Part shown: positions 26,604 to 36,098 of the stretch, piece by piece | Numbering within the stretch: position 1 is the first letter of the stretch | Layout of the letters: every line of letters begins with the position of its first letter | NCBI GenBank assembly: GCA_945900785.1 | Contig: CAMDJM010000023.1 | Location: 1 to 61,060, forward strand | Length of the DNA stretch: 61,060 nucleotides | Direction: 5' to 3' | From: Akkermansia muciniphila | GTDB taxonomy: Bacteria; Verrucomicrobiota; Verrucomicrobiia; Verrucomicrobiales; V1-33 | Translations under genes and position numbers: made by a program | Notes under the pieces: model-generated | Told to the model about the DNA's origin: nothing | Database searches by the model: none | What the model saw: only the letters and a program-made list of their open reading frames with translations

Positions 26604-29600
26604 TCAATCGGCTAGCACCATCACGGCGCGGTAGAATTTCTTGGGATCGTCCGGCAGAGGAAGCGTCACCGTGAAGTGTCCGGTGTTCGCAACGGGCACC
26701 ACTTCCACGGTGACCCATCCAGCGAGCCCATCGCTGCACTGAATGTGGAACCCGATCTTCCCGGCGTAATTCGCGGGGTAGTCCCATTCGATCACGAGGT
26801 CCCCGTCGATATCCAGACTGAGCTGCGGCGGCCCGAGATCCACGGGAGCGACGCCCTTGCTCTGCGCCAGTTGCGGGTCCGTGCCGTCGAGCAGTTCCTG
26901 CAGATTGCTGAAGCCGTCGCCATCGCTGTCGGCGAGTGGTTCCCCGCCACCGGCAAAGAAGAAGCAGTCCCACGCATCCGGCAGCAGATTGCCATCCAGA
27001 TCCGGCGACACCGGCACAGGGATGTGCGTCACCGTCAGCGAAAGCACCTCCAGTTCGTCTCCCGGACAGTCGGGATCAACGATGTCCGTATGGCCGGTGA
27101 TGCGCACCCGCGAGCCGACCGGCAGCGTGAAGCTCTCCGGAAAGGCATACGGCACGCCCTCCGCCGCGATGAGACTAACCAGACCTGCCTGACCGACACG
27201 CTGAAGCAGCGGACAGGTTCCGGTGAAGCTCTGCGGCGTGATCTCCAGGTCCACCGTGGCGACCGCCCGCGGGGCGAGACTAGCCAGCAGCGGGGCGATG
27301 CCCGCGTAGGCGGCCAAGCGGTCCGCCGGGCTCACGCTGCTGGCTGCCAAATACGCTGCGGGCAGCAGGCCTGTCCTGACAAATTCCCGCAACACGTCCA
27401 GAGGCGGCAGATAATCGGGGGCATCTTCACCCACGCCCAGCAGACTGCTGATGCGCCAGATGTCCGTGGCCACCGCGCGGAGCTGCGCCTGGGCAGGGGC
27501 TCCGGGCGGCACGGCAGCGGCACGCAAAGTCCCGTGGGTGCTCACCACGTTCCATGCCGGCAGCAGATCGCTGAGGCGGGTGCGCAGGTCCTCGAATTCA
27601 CCCGCTGTCAGGGCCCGCCGCGAAGCCTCGCCGGGCCGGGACGGGAAAACGGTTAGATTGTCAGGCGTGACACCCGGCAGGCTGCGGGCCAGCGCCACGC
27701 CGTTCAGCCAGGCCTCGAACAACAGCGCCGCGAGGACGTGATGCTCGGTGAGCGATACGGGGACGATGACCGGCTGGCTGGCATTTTGCGCCACATGGGC
27801 TGCGGCCAGCCATGCCGTCAGCTCCTGGGCCACGCTGCCATTGCCCGGCACGTAGGCAATTTTGACTGCCGCCGGACGCGGCACGGGAAGGAGGGCCGCC
27901 AGTTCGCGTCCGCGACTTTTGTCAGGACTGGCGGTGGCGGTATCGTAAACGGATTGCGTCAGGATGGCCGCGAGGGGAGCCTGCGAACTGAGCCCCCGGA
28001 TATCGAATGCCGGCGCGGTTTCGCCGGGCACCCCCAGTGCTGTGCTGCCCGCACCGAGGCGCGTGCCATCGGGCGTCACCACTTCCGCGGAGACTCCTGC
28101 AGCAGCGTTGGTCTGAAGTCCGGTGGTGCCATCGATTGGCTGCGGAGCGCCCCGCACGGTGAATGCCCCGTTGGTGGCCGCATGCGGCGGCTTCACGCCT
28201 TCGGAGTTCGCTGGAGGATCCTTGTCATCCAGCGGATTGGTCCCGGCGAGGAACTCCTCAAGGTCGCTATAGCCATCGCTGTCAGGATCCTGGCCGCTGT
28301 GCGGATCAAGCGGCGGCTTGGGCAGTGTTGTGTTCTCCACAAAGTCCGGAACGCCGTCGCCGTCCGAATCCATGAGCTTTTCCGCAACGGAGAACGAATA
28401 CACCGCAGTCTGCACCGGCGACTTCCGCAGACTGCCAGGCACCTGCGCGTAAAACTGCACCGTGGTCTGGGTTGTCAGGCGCGGATGGAATGAATCCGCA
28501 GAGGTCCACGGTCCGTTACCGGTGCGTGCAAAAATTTGCGCGTTGCCCGGAGTGCTAGTGAGGCGGGGCATCACTGCGGTCGCATATTCACCCGCAGGTG
28601 GGCTGATGGCTACGGTGAGCCCGGCCGGGCCCAGCACGGTCTGGAACGAGGAAAGGGAAACATCCGGCCTGACCTGATTGGCCAGGGCGAACGCCGCGCC
28701 ACCGGCTGCGCCGAACGGATATGCCGCGCCACTCCCAAGCCCGCTGGTTTCGCCAGTGTAGATTTCACTCGTGGCCGAGACGGAAGCGGGATTGCCGCTG
28801 AACTGCACGCCGGACGACCACTCCGGCGCGTTGAGGGAAGCCACGAGCCCAGCATCTGCCGTGACGAAAGGCTCGGTGGTGAAGAGGAAAACATTCGCCC
28901 GTGTTCCCGCCGGCCGGAGGCCTGGAAGCGGGGCGGCGGCCCCGGGCGCATAGCCCGTTCCGTCAGGATTCCAGGATTGCGAGGAGGTGCTCAGTCCACT
29001 GCCCGGGGAGCCGGAAAGCAGCATGAAGCCACCGCCTTCCCGGGCAAAGGCCCCCGTGAAGCTGGTTCCTTCCGGTGCCGCCATTTCTGCGGCTGGGGTT
29101 GCGTTCGTTCCGTTGAAATCAAACACCGCCGCCGAACTTCCATTTTGCGCCACCACTAGCAGACGCGGTGCCACACCGCCCGGCAGAAGGATGACTTCGC
29201 CCACGGGACGCCCTGCATTGATCGTGCCTCCGGCCAGAAACTGCACTCCATCCACTCCCAGGAGGGCCGCAGGCCGCCATGCGATGCCAGCCTGGCCGCG
29301 TTGCCAGAAAAAGAAGTGGTGATATGCCGGGGCAGAAAAGCGTTCTGACACAAATCCCGATCCGGGCAGGCCGGCCACATTCGCCGTCTCCACCACGGCT
29401 GCACCGGAAACGTCCGTGAGGCGGAAGGTCGCGCTGTTCTCCGCGCCTTCCAGCACTGCGGCGTAGGACACGCCGCCATCCCGGGCGATCACCCGGCCGC
29501 CGGCGCGGAAGGCAGCGGCATTTCCCTGACTGATCAGCGGAAAGGTGTCGGAACCACCGCCGGTGTGGCGGACCAGCTCACGCCGGTGCGTGCCGGGCGC

Positions 29601-30053
29601 ATCATTCATGCTGGAATAGATCAGCAGATCATCATTCGCGGTGTTGCCTGGACCTCCGATGTCCGCAGCAATCACACCGGCCGGGCCGACGCCTGTGGGA
29701 TATACGATCACCGGCACCACCGCACTCTCCGGCGCAGGGGCGGGGAAGATGCTGACCAGGTTAGCCCCAGGGGCGGACACTGCGAGCGCCGCAGGAAAGC
29801 CCGTGAGATTCCCGGCCGCAGCCCAGGCTGCGCCCGGAGCACCACTGGCCCGTGATGCGGACCATATCAGGAGTCCCGGCTCCGTCTGATAGCCAGTGCG
29901 GAACGAGCCGTCGGCGCGGCTGATCACGGTGAGGTCGGGGCGAGCGTCTCCGTTGAGATCGGCACGCACATGCAGTTCCTGCGGTGTGGAGGTGGTCTGC
30001 GCTCTGGCGGCAGCGATGGCGGCCAGCAGCATGAGGGAAGGAAGGGATTTCAT
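26604..30053 (-). CDS. Giant exported protein (1149 aa) with Ca-binding repeats and chitobiase-like domain
   Basis: A 1149-residue secreted protein with signal peptide MKSLPSLMLLAAIAAARAQ. The N-terminus opens with an FG-GAP/VCBS-like calcium motif (DLNGDARPDLTV). Around residue 500 lies a chitobiase/beta-hexosaminidase C-terminal-like beta-sandwich (TSTPGNAQIFARTGNGPWT). Thrombospondin type 3-like calcium repeats occur near residue 560 (DSDGDGVPDF, DPDSDGYSDLEEFLAGTNP) and near residue 1070 (DSDGDGFSNLQELLDGTDP). No enzyme signature was found, so a structural or adhesive role is likely. It starts 34 bp after the preceding giant gene, so the two are almost certainly co-transcribed. Confidence 0.75.
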   Translation of the reverse strand: MKSLPSLMLLAAIAAARAQTTSTPQELHVRADLNGDARPDLTVISRADGSFRTGYQTEPGLLIWSASRASGAPGAAWAAAGNLTGFPAALAVSAPGANLVSIFPAPAPESAVVPVIVYPTGVGPAGVIAADIGGPGNTANDDLLIYSSMNDAPGTHRRELVRHTGGGSDTFPLISQGNAAAFRAGGRVIARDGGVSYAAVLEGAENSATFRLTDVSGAAVVETANVAGLPGSGFVSERFSAPAYHHFFFWQRGQAGIAWRPAALLGVDGVQFLAGGTINAGRPVGEVILLPGGVAPRLLVVAQNGSSAAVFDFNGTNATPAAEMAAPEGTSFTGAFAREGGGFMLLSGSPGSGLSTSSQSWNPDGTGYAPGAAAPLPGLRPAGTRANVFLFTTEPFVTADAGLVASLNAPEWSSGVQFSGNPASVSATSEIYTGETSGLGSGAAYPFGAAGGAAFALANQVRPDVSLSSFQTVLGPAGLTVAISPPAGEYATAVMPRLTSTPGNAQIFARTGNGPWTSADSFHPRLTTQTTVQFYAQVPGSLRKSPVQTAVYSFSVAEKLMDSDGDGVPDFVENTTLPKPPLDPHSGQDPDSDGYSDLEEFLAGTNPLDDKDPPANSEGVKPPHAATNGAFTVRGAPQPIDGTTGLQTNAAAGVSAEVVTPDGTRLGAGSTALGVPGETAPAFDIRGLSSQAPLAAILTQSVYDTATASPDKSRGRELAALLPVPRPAAVKIAYVPGNGSVAQELTAWLAAAHVAQNASQPVIVPVSLTEHHVLAALLFEAWLNGVALARSLPGVTPDNLTVFPSRPGEASRRALTAGEFEDLRTRLSDLLPAWNVVSTHGTLRAAAVPPGAPAQAQLRAVATDIWRISSLLGVGEDAPDYLPPLDVLREFVRTGLLPAAYLAASSVSPADRLAAYAGIAPLLASLAPRAVATVDLEITPQSFTGTCPLLQRVGQAGLVSLIAAEGVPYAFPESFTLPVGSRVRITGHTDIVDPDCPGDELEVLSLTVTHIPVPVSPDLDGNLLPDAWDCFFFAGGGEPLADSDGDGFSNLQELLDGTDPQLAQSKGVAPVDLGPPQLSLDIDGDLVIEWDYPANYAGKIGFHIQCSDGLAGWVTVEVVPVANTGHFTVTLPLPDDPKKFYRAVMVLAD

Positions 30054-30087
30054 CTTCGGAATTCTATAAGGATTGCGGACGTGGCAG

Positions 30088-33000
30088 TCAGTTCACGGTG
30101 ACTGGCGGAAGCGGGTGGACGGACGCGATTTCGCCATTTTTGCCGAAGCGCACGGCGACATAGGCATAGGTGGCGCGGCGCACCACAGGCTGCGTGTCGA
30201 GCAGATAGATCCAGTTGTGCGGCTCCGGTGCAGTCTGCGCGTAGAGGCGCACAAAGGGGTCCGTCACCTGCATATAGTCCCCTCCCGGCCCCACCTTCTC
30301 CGCGAGGGCGATGGTCTCCATCAGCGGGGTCACCTGGATCATGTCTCCTGACACATTCTGGAACAGGGCGTTCGCTACCTGGTAGCGGTAGAGCACCAGC
30401 GGCAGCAGTTTGTCGCCCGAACCCGTCGGGGCGATACCCGGAAAGAGCGCGCTGTTCAGACTGCCGCGGCCCCGGGCATGAACGGCACCGCCGAGAATGA
30501 TGATCTCGTTGGCCGACAGCTCGCCAATGCGGATGCCGACTCCGCTGAAGTCCGGCTGGCTTAACTGCACCGGAATCATGGAGGAATGCCATGCGTCGCC
30601 CGGCTCTGGTGGCAGGATCTCGGGCCACGGCACATTCGGCGTTCCCGGCACCGGCACTCCTGCGAGCGACTGCCCGCCTTTCCATTTCAGCCGCTGCACA
30701 TTTCCAATGGTGGAACGGGTGCCGTTCTTCGACTTCGCGGCGATCTGGATCAGATAGGTCTTGTCCTTGGCGAAGGGGAACGTGAATTGAAAATCCGGTC
30801 CATCGCCGAACGCTCCACCGATTTGCGGCGTGAAGTAGGCCCCGTAGGACAGCGTCTCCGTGTCGTCATTGTCCACTGGACCATTGGCAAACTGATCGAT
30901 GGGCTGATGGTGGTTCTCCCCGAGTTGCGGCGTGAGAAGATTCGGCGTCGGCCCCGGCTCCACATGCACGAAGACTTCAAACCGTTCCACCCCCTGCGGC
31001 GGGCAGAACCATTTTACTACTGCGACCGGGCTGCCCGGCGTGCCGCCGATGCTTACGGGAGCGAGCATGGGGGCGGGAGGCGAGTGAGCCAGAGGCACTG
31101 CCTTGCTGAGCAGGGCGAGCTGGCTGGCATTGCCGTTCTGATCCAGCAGTTGTCCAAAGTAAAAGATGGTGCTGGCACTTGCGGGCAGATCCTTGTCCAC
31201 GACTTCGATCTGCTGCACGTTGCTGTAGTCGGCCAGGCCCTGCCGCAGCAGGGTCAACTTGCCTCCATCAATCCGGCGGTAGAGCCGCCATTCCTTCGTG
31301 GTGAGCGTGAGGTCCATCTTTACCTTCAGCCCGTGCACCGCATTCGCTGCAGCACCCTCGCCGCCCTGAATGTCAGGATTCGGATCGTGCCCGGTGCAGC
31401 CGAGCAGCTCCGCGCGTTCGTCCCAGAGGATCTCCGTGCACCGGACGAATCCGCGGAACTTTACCAGACGGCGCTGATCCACGGCCGGCAATCCGGAGAT
31501 CACCTGCACTGCAAAAGACGACAGGTGCTCCGCATCTGTTCCGGTGCGGCAGTGGATGGTGAATGGCGGTGTCAGACTGGTCCGGCGCAGCACCACCCGC
31601 TTTCTGACTTTCGTGGCACCCGGCTGAAAATGAACCCGGGCATGATGCTGTGCCGCATTCCCGCCGAACAGGAAGAAATCCGCGAACCGGATGGCTGACG
31701 ACTCGCGGGTGCAGATCAGATCGAACACGGCCTCGGCCGCATCACCACCCGTCAGACGCTGCTCTTCCGTCCCATCTGCGGCGGCCACCGGGTCGCAGCA
31801 TTCCACATACACCCCGCCGCTGGGACCTTCGGGTGCCTCCCGGTCGCGGAGCACGCCGCCTGCGGGGGCACTGTGTCCTGACAGATTCTGGCTGTTGGAG
31901 GTCTGTTCCACCGCCCGCACGGTATAGTAGATGGTGTGATCCAGTGAACCCGGAGCGGTAGGCGCGTCCGGCGTCTCATCCAGAAAGGTCTGCGTGGCCT
32001 GCCCGGGGAGGTGAGGAACCAGCGGCGAGATCCGGTTGAGCATCGGATTGCCTCCCAGCGTCGCCACATCTCCTGGCGAAACCCAGCGGTAAATGTAATA
32101 ACCGGTCACGTTGTTGTCGGCCTCAATCGGGCGCTGCTTCCACGTCACCCGCAGCCTCTGGATTGGCAGGCCCGCTTCGTAGCGATAGTCATTTTCCACC
32201 ACCACGCCACGCGGCGAGGAGGGCGGCACCCGATCCGTCATCGTGACGAGGGTGCCGGGAGAAACCAGGCCATCGCGGCCGAGCAGATCGCGTGCGGTCA
32301 GGAAATAATAGAACTGATCGCCATCCTTGAACGGCACCGCATCTTCCTGGGCGAGCGCGTTGTCGTCGTTGATGAATGCCGTCTTCGGGTCTACGGCCAG
32401 ATTCGCCGCTTCCACTTCCGTCATGGCCCTGGCGGCCAGCGCAGGGGCCTTGTTGATGCGCTTCACGCCATTGAGCCCCTGCTCCGCCATGCCGGCGAGG
32501 GTGACCGGATCGGGCGGAGTGACGTGGAGGTTCGTGCCCTCTGCGAAAGCGCGTGGGATGCGGTAGAGATTGAACCCGAAATGCAGCAGCGAGAGCCGGC
32601 GCAGCGCCACGGGGGTGCCCCAGCGCATCCGGGAATTGAGGTGCCCCTTCGCACTCAGATCCGGCACATCCACCGGACGGGAGGGCGCGGGCAGCACCAC
32701 CGGTGCGCCAGCCGTGACCGTGACACGGCCCACCACGCCGGTGTCCATGCCCTTGGCCACATCGAATTCACGCAGCTCGAAGGTGCTGTCGCCTGCGGGA
32801 ATCGGCTCCGCCCACGCCAGCCCCAGCGACAGCGCGACGGCGGGATGGGTGCGGGAGAGCAGCACCAGACTGCCATACTGCTGCGGATCAGCCAAGGCGC
32901 CCTGAATCACGGCGCTCAACTTTCCCTTCAGGGCCAGTGACGGATCGGGCACCAGTTCGCCGAAGATTTCGTTGAGTGCGAATTCGAGTTCCGCTGCCGA

Positions 33001-33339
33001 TTCCCCAAGATTCACCGCCCGGCTGATCAGGGTCTGGAGAATCAGTGGATCCGTCTGCACCGTGATGACCCCCTTCCGGACAAAGGCATTGGGCGATCCG
33101 GGCTGACCGGCCTTGGAGTAGACCGCGATCTTCCGCTGCCGGAGCTTGAGAGGATCATCGATCTGCAGGGCCAGATAGGCCCAGTGCTGGTTGGCGGCAT
33201 TCCTGGTGACCGTTCCGGCCGTGAAGAGTGTCTGGTCCAGCACCTGAGCCTGCAGGGCAGGGGACGCACCGGACATGCAGCCGATGCAGAGTGCCAGGGC
33301 CACGAACGGGCGGAGCAGTGCGGTAAATGGAGAGCGCAT
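30088..33339 (-). CDS. Giant exported protein (1083 aa) with fibronectin III-like domains
   Basis: A 1083-residue protein. ATG 33339 is chosen because it starts a signal peptide (MRSPFTALLRPFVALALCIG, ending near ALQAQ); the frame continues upstream without merit. Fibronectin type III-like sandwiches are visible from about residue 390 (GLPIQRLRVTWKQ, VTGYYIYRWVSPGD) and near residue 770 (PVAVVKWFCPPQGVERFEVF). It is the first gene of the run of giant proteins, 34 bp before the next. A candidate control region with a 13-bp palindrome lies about 80 bp upstream. Function is unknown; a surface scaffold or adhesin is the simplest guess. Confidence 0.72.
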   Translation of the reverse strand: MRSPFTALLRPFVALALCIGCMSGASPALQAQVLDQTLFTAGTVTRNAANQHWAYLALQIDDPLKLRQRKIAVYSKAGQPGSPNAFVRKGVITVQTDPLILQTLISRAVNLGESAAELEFALNEIFGELVPDPSLALKGKLSAVIQGALADPQQYGSLVLLSRTHPAVALSLGLAWAEPIPAGDSTFELREFDVAKGMDTGVVGRVTVTAGAPVVLPAPSRPVDVPDLSAKGHLNSRMRWGTPVALRRLSLLHFGFNLYRIPRAFAEGTNLHVTPPDPVTLAGMAEQGLNGVKRINKAPALAARAMTEVEAANLAVDPKTAFINDDNALAQEDAVPFKDGDQFYYFLTARDLLGRDGLVSPGTLVTMTDRVPPSSPRGVVVENDYRYEAGLPIQRLRVTWKQRPIEADNNVTGYYIYRWVSPGDVATLGGNPMLNRISPLVPHLPGQATQTFLDETPDAPTAPGSLDHTIYYTVRAVEQTSNSQNLSGHSAPAGGVLRDREAPEGPSGGVYVECCDPVAAADGTEEQRLTGGDAAEAVFDLICTRESSAIRFADFFLFGGNAAQHHARVHFQPGATKVRKRVVLRRTSLTPPFTIHCRTGTDAEHLSSFAVQVISGLPAVDQRRLVKFRGFVRCTEILWDERAELLGCTGHDPNPDIQGGEGAAANAVHGLKVKMDLTLTTKEWRLYRRIDGGKLTLLRQGLADYSNVQQIEVVDKDLPASASTIFYFGQLLDQNGNASQLALLSKAVPLAHSPPAPMLAPVSIGGTPGSPVAVVKWFCPPQGVERFEVFVHVEPGPTPNLLTPQLGENHHQPIDQFANGPVDNDDTETLSYGAYFTPQIGGAFGDGPDFQFTFPFAKDKTYLIQIAAKSKNGTRSTIGNVQRLKWKGGQSLAGVPVPGTPNVPWPEILPPEPGDAWHSSMIPVQLSQPDFSGVGIRIGELSANEIIILGGAVHARGRGSLNSALFPGIAPTGSGDKLLPLVLYRYQVANALFQNVSGDMIQVTPLMETIALAEKVGPGGDYMQVTDPFVRLYAQTAPEPHNWIYLLDTQPVVRRATYAYVAVRFGKNGEIASVHPLPPVTVN

Positions 33340-33645
33340 GATGGAGTGAATGGGTTCCGGTGCCGCGCGCCGCCGCAGTTCTTCTGCTGGGGCACGCCAC
33401 CGTCCCCTCCTCATTCGGATTGCCCCGGGCAAAGTTGAAAAAATCTTCACACGAACGCAAAAAAAGCGCTCCTCCCCTCCGGACGGTCCGGAATCAGGCC
33501 GCGCGGGACCAGTCACGCGACTGCTTATGTTTGCGCACCCCGGCCTCAAAAAAAATGTTAATTTCAGGATGGCGATGCGGAATCCATGCGTTATGATTTT
33601 GCAGAACCTCCTGGTCACCGCCAACTATCATCCAACTGCCCATCC
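33340..33645. other. Divergent intergenic region upstream of the giant-protein operon
   Basis: No gene is seen. This spacer must hold the promoter of the minus-strand operon and that of the plus-strand DUF2237 gene. It contains a 13-bp palindrome (33420-33432) next to a T-rich tract on the minus strand. Confidence 0.6.
33420..33441 (-). promoter_or_regulatory. Palindrome and T-tract, candidate operator/promoter
   Basis: TTGCCC-C-GGGCAA (33420-33432) is a perfect palindrome, immediately preceded on the minus strand by TTTTTTCAACT. It lies about 80 bp before the start codon of the first giant exported protein, a place where the adjacent ECF sigma factor or a regulator could act. The assignment rests on position and symmetry only. 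Confidence 0.35.
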
Positions 33646-34002
33646 ATGAAAAACGTATTGGGAACACCGTTGCGGGAATGCAGCACCAAACCACTGGCTG
33701 GTTTTTTCAGGGATGGATTCTGCCACACCTGCCGGGAAGACCGGGCATCCCATACCGTTTGTGCTGAAATGAGTGAGGCCTTTCTGGCCTTTACCCAATC
33801 CCGCGGAAATGACCTGACTTCCCCTGAGCCGCAATATGATTTTCCGGGACTGAAGGCAGGGGACCGCTGGTGCCTCTGTGCCGGACGGTGGCTGGAGGCA
33901 GAACAGGCCGGCTGCGCTCCACCCGTGAACCTGCTGGCCACCCACGAGCAAGCCCTTAAGCTGATCCCACTGGCCCTTCTGAAACTTTATGCCACCGCAT
34001 AG
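33646..34002 (+). CDS. DUF2237 family protein
   Basis: A 118-residue cytoplasmic protein matching DUF2237 (COG3651) over its whole length: NVLGTPLRECSTKPLAGFFRDG, SHTVCAEMSEAFLAF, SRGNDL, FPGLKAGDRWCLCAGRW and CAPPVNLLATHEQAL. Conserved Cys and His residues suggest a metal or redox role, but the family's function is not established. ATG 33646 starts exactly where family members start; the longer frame from 33586 is not supported. It converges with miaA, with 11 bp between the two stop codons. Confidence 0.88.
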   Translation: MKNVLGTPLRECSTKPLAGFFRDGFCHTCREDRASHTVCAEMSEAFLAFTQSRGNDLTSPEPQYDFPGLKAGDRWCLCAGRWLEAEQAGCAPPVNLLATHEQALKLIPLALLKLYATA

Positions 34003-34013
34003 GCAGCAAGGGC

Positions 34014-34931
34014 CTAAATTTTCTTCAGCCCGAAAATGCGGCGGATTTTTTCGGCGGTTTCCAGCGCGGTATCGAGGGGAGAGACGGGAACGTTGACGAA
34101 GGCGGTCTCGCGCTTGAACCAAGTCGCCTGGCGCTTGGCATAGTGGCGGGTGGTTTGCTGGACGCTGGCGATGGCTTCCGGCAGGGAAGTGGCTTCATCG
34201 GCGACGGCGCGGAAGTCCCAGAGGCCGATGGCTTTGCTGGCGGTGGCGGAGAGGGTGTCTTCATCGACCGCAGCGGTTTCGGCGACAACGCCGGCGGCGA
34301 CCATGGCATGGGTGCGGGCGTTGATGCGCCCGTAGACGATTTCGCGCGGCAGATCCAAGTAGACGCCCCGCACGCCGGATCGGGGCATGGCCCAGGATTG
34401 CTTGAGTTCGGAGGCGGGTTGGCCGGTGAGGAGGCAGATTTCAAGCGCCCGGGTGACGTGCCGGGGGTTTTGCAGATTAAGTTGCGCGGCAGAGCCGGGG
34501 TCGAGCTGCATGAGACGGTCTGCCAGTTCCTCCGGGCTGATCAGTTCCAACTGGCGGCGGAGTTCGGGGTCGCCCGGAGGCAGAGGGGAAAGGCCGTGGG
34601 TGAGGGCTTTGATATAGAGGCCGGAACCTCCACAGACGATGGGCAGGCGGTCGCGGGATTGCACTGCGGCGATCGCGGCCAGGGCGGTTTGTTCAAAACG
34701 TCCGGCGTCCATGTCACCGGTCACAGGGACGGAGCCGTAGAGATGGTGGGGGACGCGGGCGAGAGCAGCGGCTTCCGGTTGCGCGGTGAGGATGGGGATC
34801 TCCCGGTAGACTTGATAAGCATCGGCACAAATGATCTCGCCGCCAGTGAGTTCTGCGAGGAGGAGAGCGGCAGCGCTTTTTCCGCAGCCGGTGGGGCCGG
34901 TGAGGTAAAGGGGAAGCGGAGGGCGGGACAT
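34014..34931 (-). CDS. miaA: tRNA dimethylallyltransferase MiaA
   Basis: A 305-residue enzyme that adds a dimethylallyl group to N6 of A37 in tRNAs reading UNN codons. The P-loop is GPTGCGKS near residue 12, followed by the ICADAYQVYREIPILTAQP block that corresponds to the DSxQxY substrate-binding motif, with Ala-Tyr replacing the more common Ser-Arg/Met. The C-terminal third contains the RQATWFKRE motif. ATG 34931 is chosen because the frame beyond it (to 34994) lacks homology. The gene converges with DUF2237 and lies 89 bp downstream of the RRM gene on the same strand. Confidence 0.93.
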   Translation of the reverse strand: MSRPPLPLYLTGPTGCGKSAAALLLAELTGGEIICADAYQVYREIPILTAQPEAAALARVPHHLYGSVPVTGDMDAGRFEQTALAAIAAVQSRDRLPIVCGGSGLYIKALTHGLSPLPPGDPELRRQLELISPEELADRLMQLDPGSAAQLNLQNPRHVTRALEICLLTGQPASELKQSWAMPRSGVRGVYLDLPREIVYGRINARTHAMVAAGVVAETAAVDEDTLSATASKAIGLWDFRAVADEATSLPEAIASVQQTTRHYAKRQATWFKRETAFVNVPVSPLDTALETAEKIRRIFGLKKI

Positions 34932-35020
34932 ATGAAGGGAAGTGCCAGAGGGCAGAAAATGGAAAGCCGGTGGGGGACAGGGGCTCCTGTCCACCCACCG
35001 GCGGATGCGGCTATAATAGG

Positions 35021-35680
35021 TTATCGGCGTTCGCGGCGGCCTTCGCCGGGAGCGCGGGCGGGGCCGATTTCCAGTTTCCGGCCCATGTAATCTTTGCCAT
35101 GGAGTTCGATGACGGTGCGCTTGGCCTCGTCGACGGTCAGCATTTGGACGAAAGCGAAGCCTTTGCTGCGCTGGGTTTCGCGGTGATAGACGACCTCAAT
35201 GTTCTGCACCTTGCCCACGCCGTTGAAGAGGTCGGTAAGGTCGCTTTCGGCGGCATCATAGCTCAGATTGCCGACATGCAGGCGTGGGCCGGTGATAGCG
35301 TCAGGATCCGGCGGGGTGATCGCGCGGGGACCCCGCGGTTCCTGCGGAGGGCGGGCCTCGCGGGGGGCACGGCTGGAGCGCTCACTCCGGGCAGGGCGTT
35401 CGCCGGTTTTCCCGGGTTTGGTGCCTGTTTTAGACTTCTTTTTCCCGCCGAGGAGGCCAAAGGAGAGGGTGGAGAGGAGCTTTTGGAAGAAGCCCGGCTT
35501 TTCTGCCTCGCGGCGGCGGATATCACGCCCGCGGTCGACCGGTTCCCAGTCGCGGTGGTCTTCCCGGGGAGTGCGGTCGGAATGGGCACCGCTGCGGGAG
35601 CGGGTGCCTGAGGAGCGGGAGCGGCCTTGGTGGCGGCCGCTGCGGCGTTGTCGGGGATTGGGTTGGTCAGTCTGGGACAT
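35021..35680 (-). CDS. RNA-binding protein with single RRM and basic disordered N-terminus
   Basis: A 219-residue protein. Residues 1-125 are highly charged and disordered, rich in Arg, Ser and Pro. Residues about 132-205 form one RNA-recognition motif: RNP2 is LHVGNL and RNP1 is KGFAFVQM, with the usual spacing. A short basic tail follows. Small bacterial RRM proteins of this type bind RNA and are often induced by cold or stress, but the target is unknown. ATG 35680 is the start that gives MSQTDQPNP; the frame to 35719 is not needed. It lies upstream of miaA on the same strand. Confidence 0.85.
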   Translation of the reverse strand: MSQTDQPNPRQRRSGRHQGRSRSSGTRSRSGAHSDRTPREDHRDWEPVDRGRDIRRREAEKPGFFQKLLSTLSFGLLGGKKKSKTGTKPGKTGERPARSERSSRAPREARPPQEPRGPRAITPPDPDAITGPRLHVGNLSYDAAESDLTDLFNGVGKVQNIEVVYHRETQRSKGFAFVQMLTVDEAKRTVIELHGKDYMGRKLEIGPARAPGEGRRERR

Positions 35681-36098
35681 GGTTTTTAATGGGGCATCGA
35701 TGGGAGATGCGCAGGTCAATGGGCGTGATGGAGCGGTGCGACGGCCGGAATGGCAGCGCAGGAGCCGGAAGGGCTCTGCCCCGTGAGGGGGTAGGATAGA
35801 GGGCGTCTCTGTCGCCTCACCCTGGGCTGCATCTCCCCGGGCTTATGACAGCGAAGCGCGCCGGGGCGTGCTCCTATACTTCACTAGGATAAGCCACCTG
35901 GCCCGACGGGCAACCGCTCATTTCCACACTGGCCCGTGGTCGTTTTTGGTAAATCTGAGTTTTTCAACCTTTGAATTGAACCGCTGGGCACGGAATTCGT
36001 TCCCAATGAGAGTTCCGGCATGGATTTTGCGTTCCGATCTTGCCGGGCGGGCGTCTCTTTGATACATTGCTGGCGTGTCCCCGTTTTTTCGTCCCATT
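35681..36098. other. Divergent intergenic region
   Basis: A 418-bp spacer between the minus-strand RRM gene and the plus-strand protease gene. No gene or RNA was recognised. A T-rich segment with TTTTTCAAC near 35957-35965 resembles the T-tract upstream of the giant-protein operon, which may be chance. Confidence 0.5.

Noticed and set aside
26515..26973. N-terminal extension of the 1769-aa protein
   Set aside because: It overlaps the 3' end of the upstream giant gene by 370 bp, is Arg-rich, and precedes a clear signal peptide at 26514.
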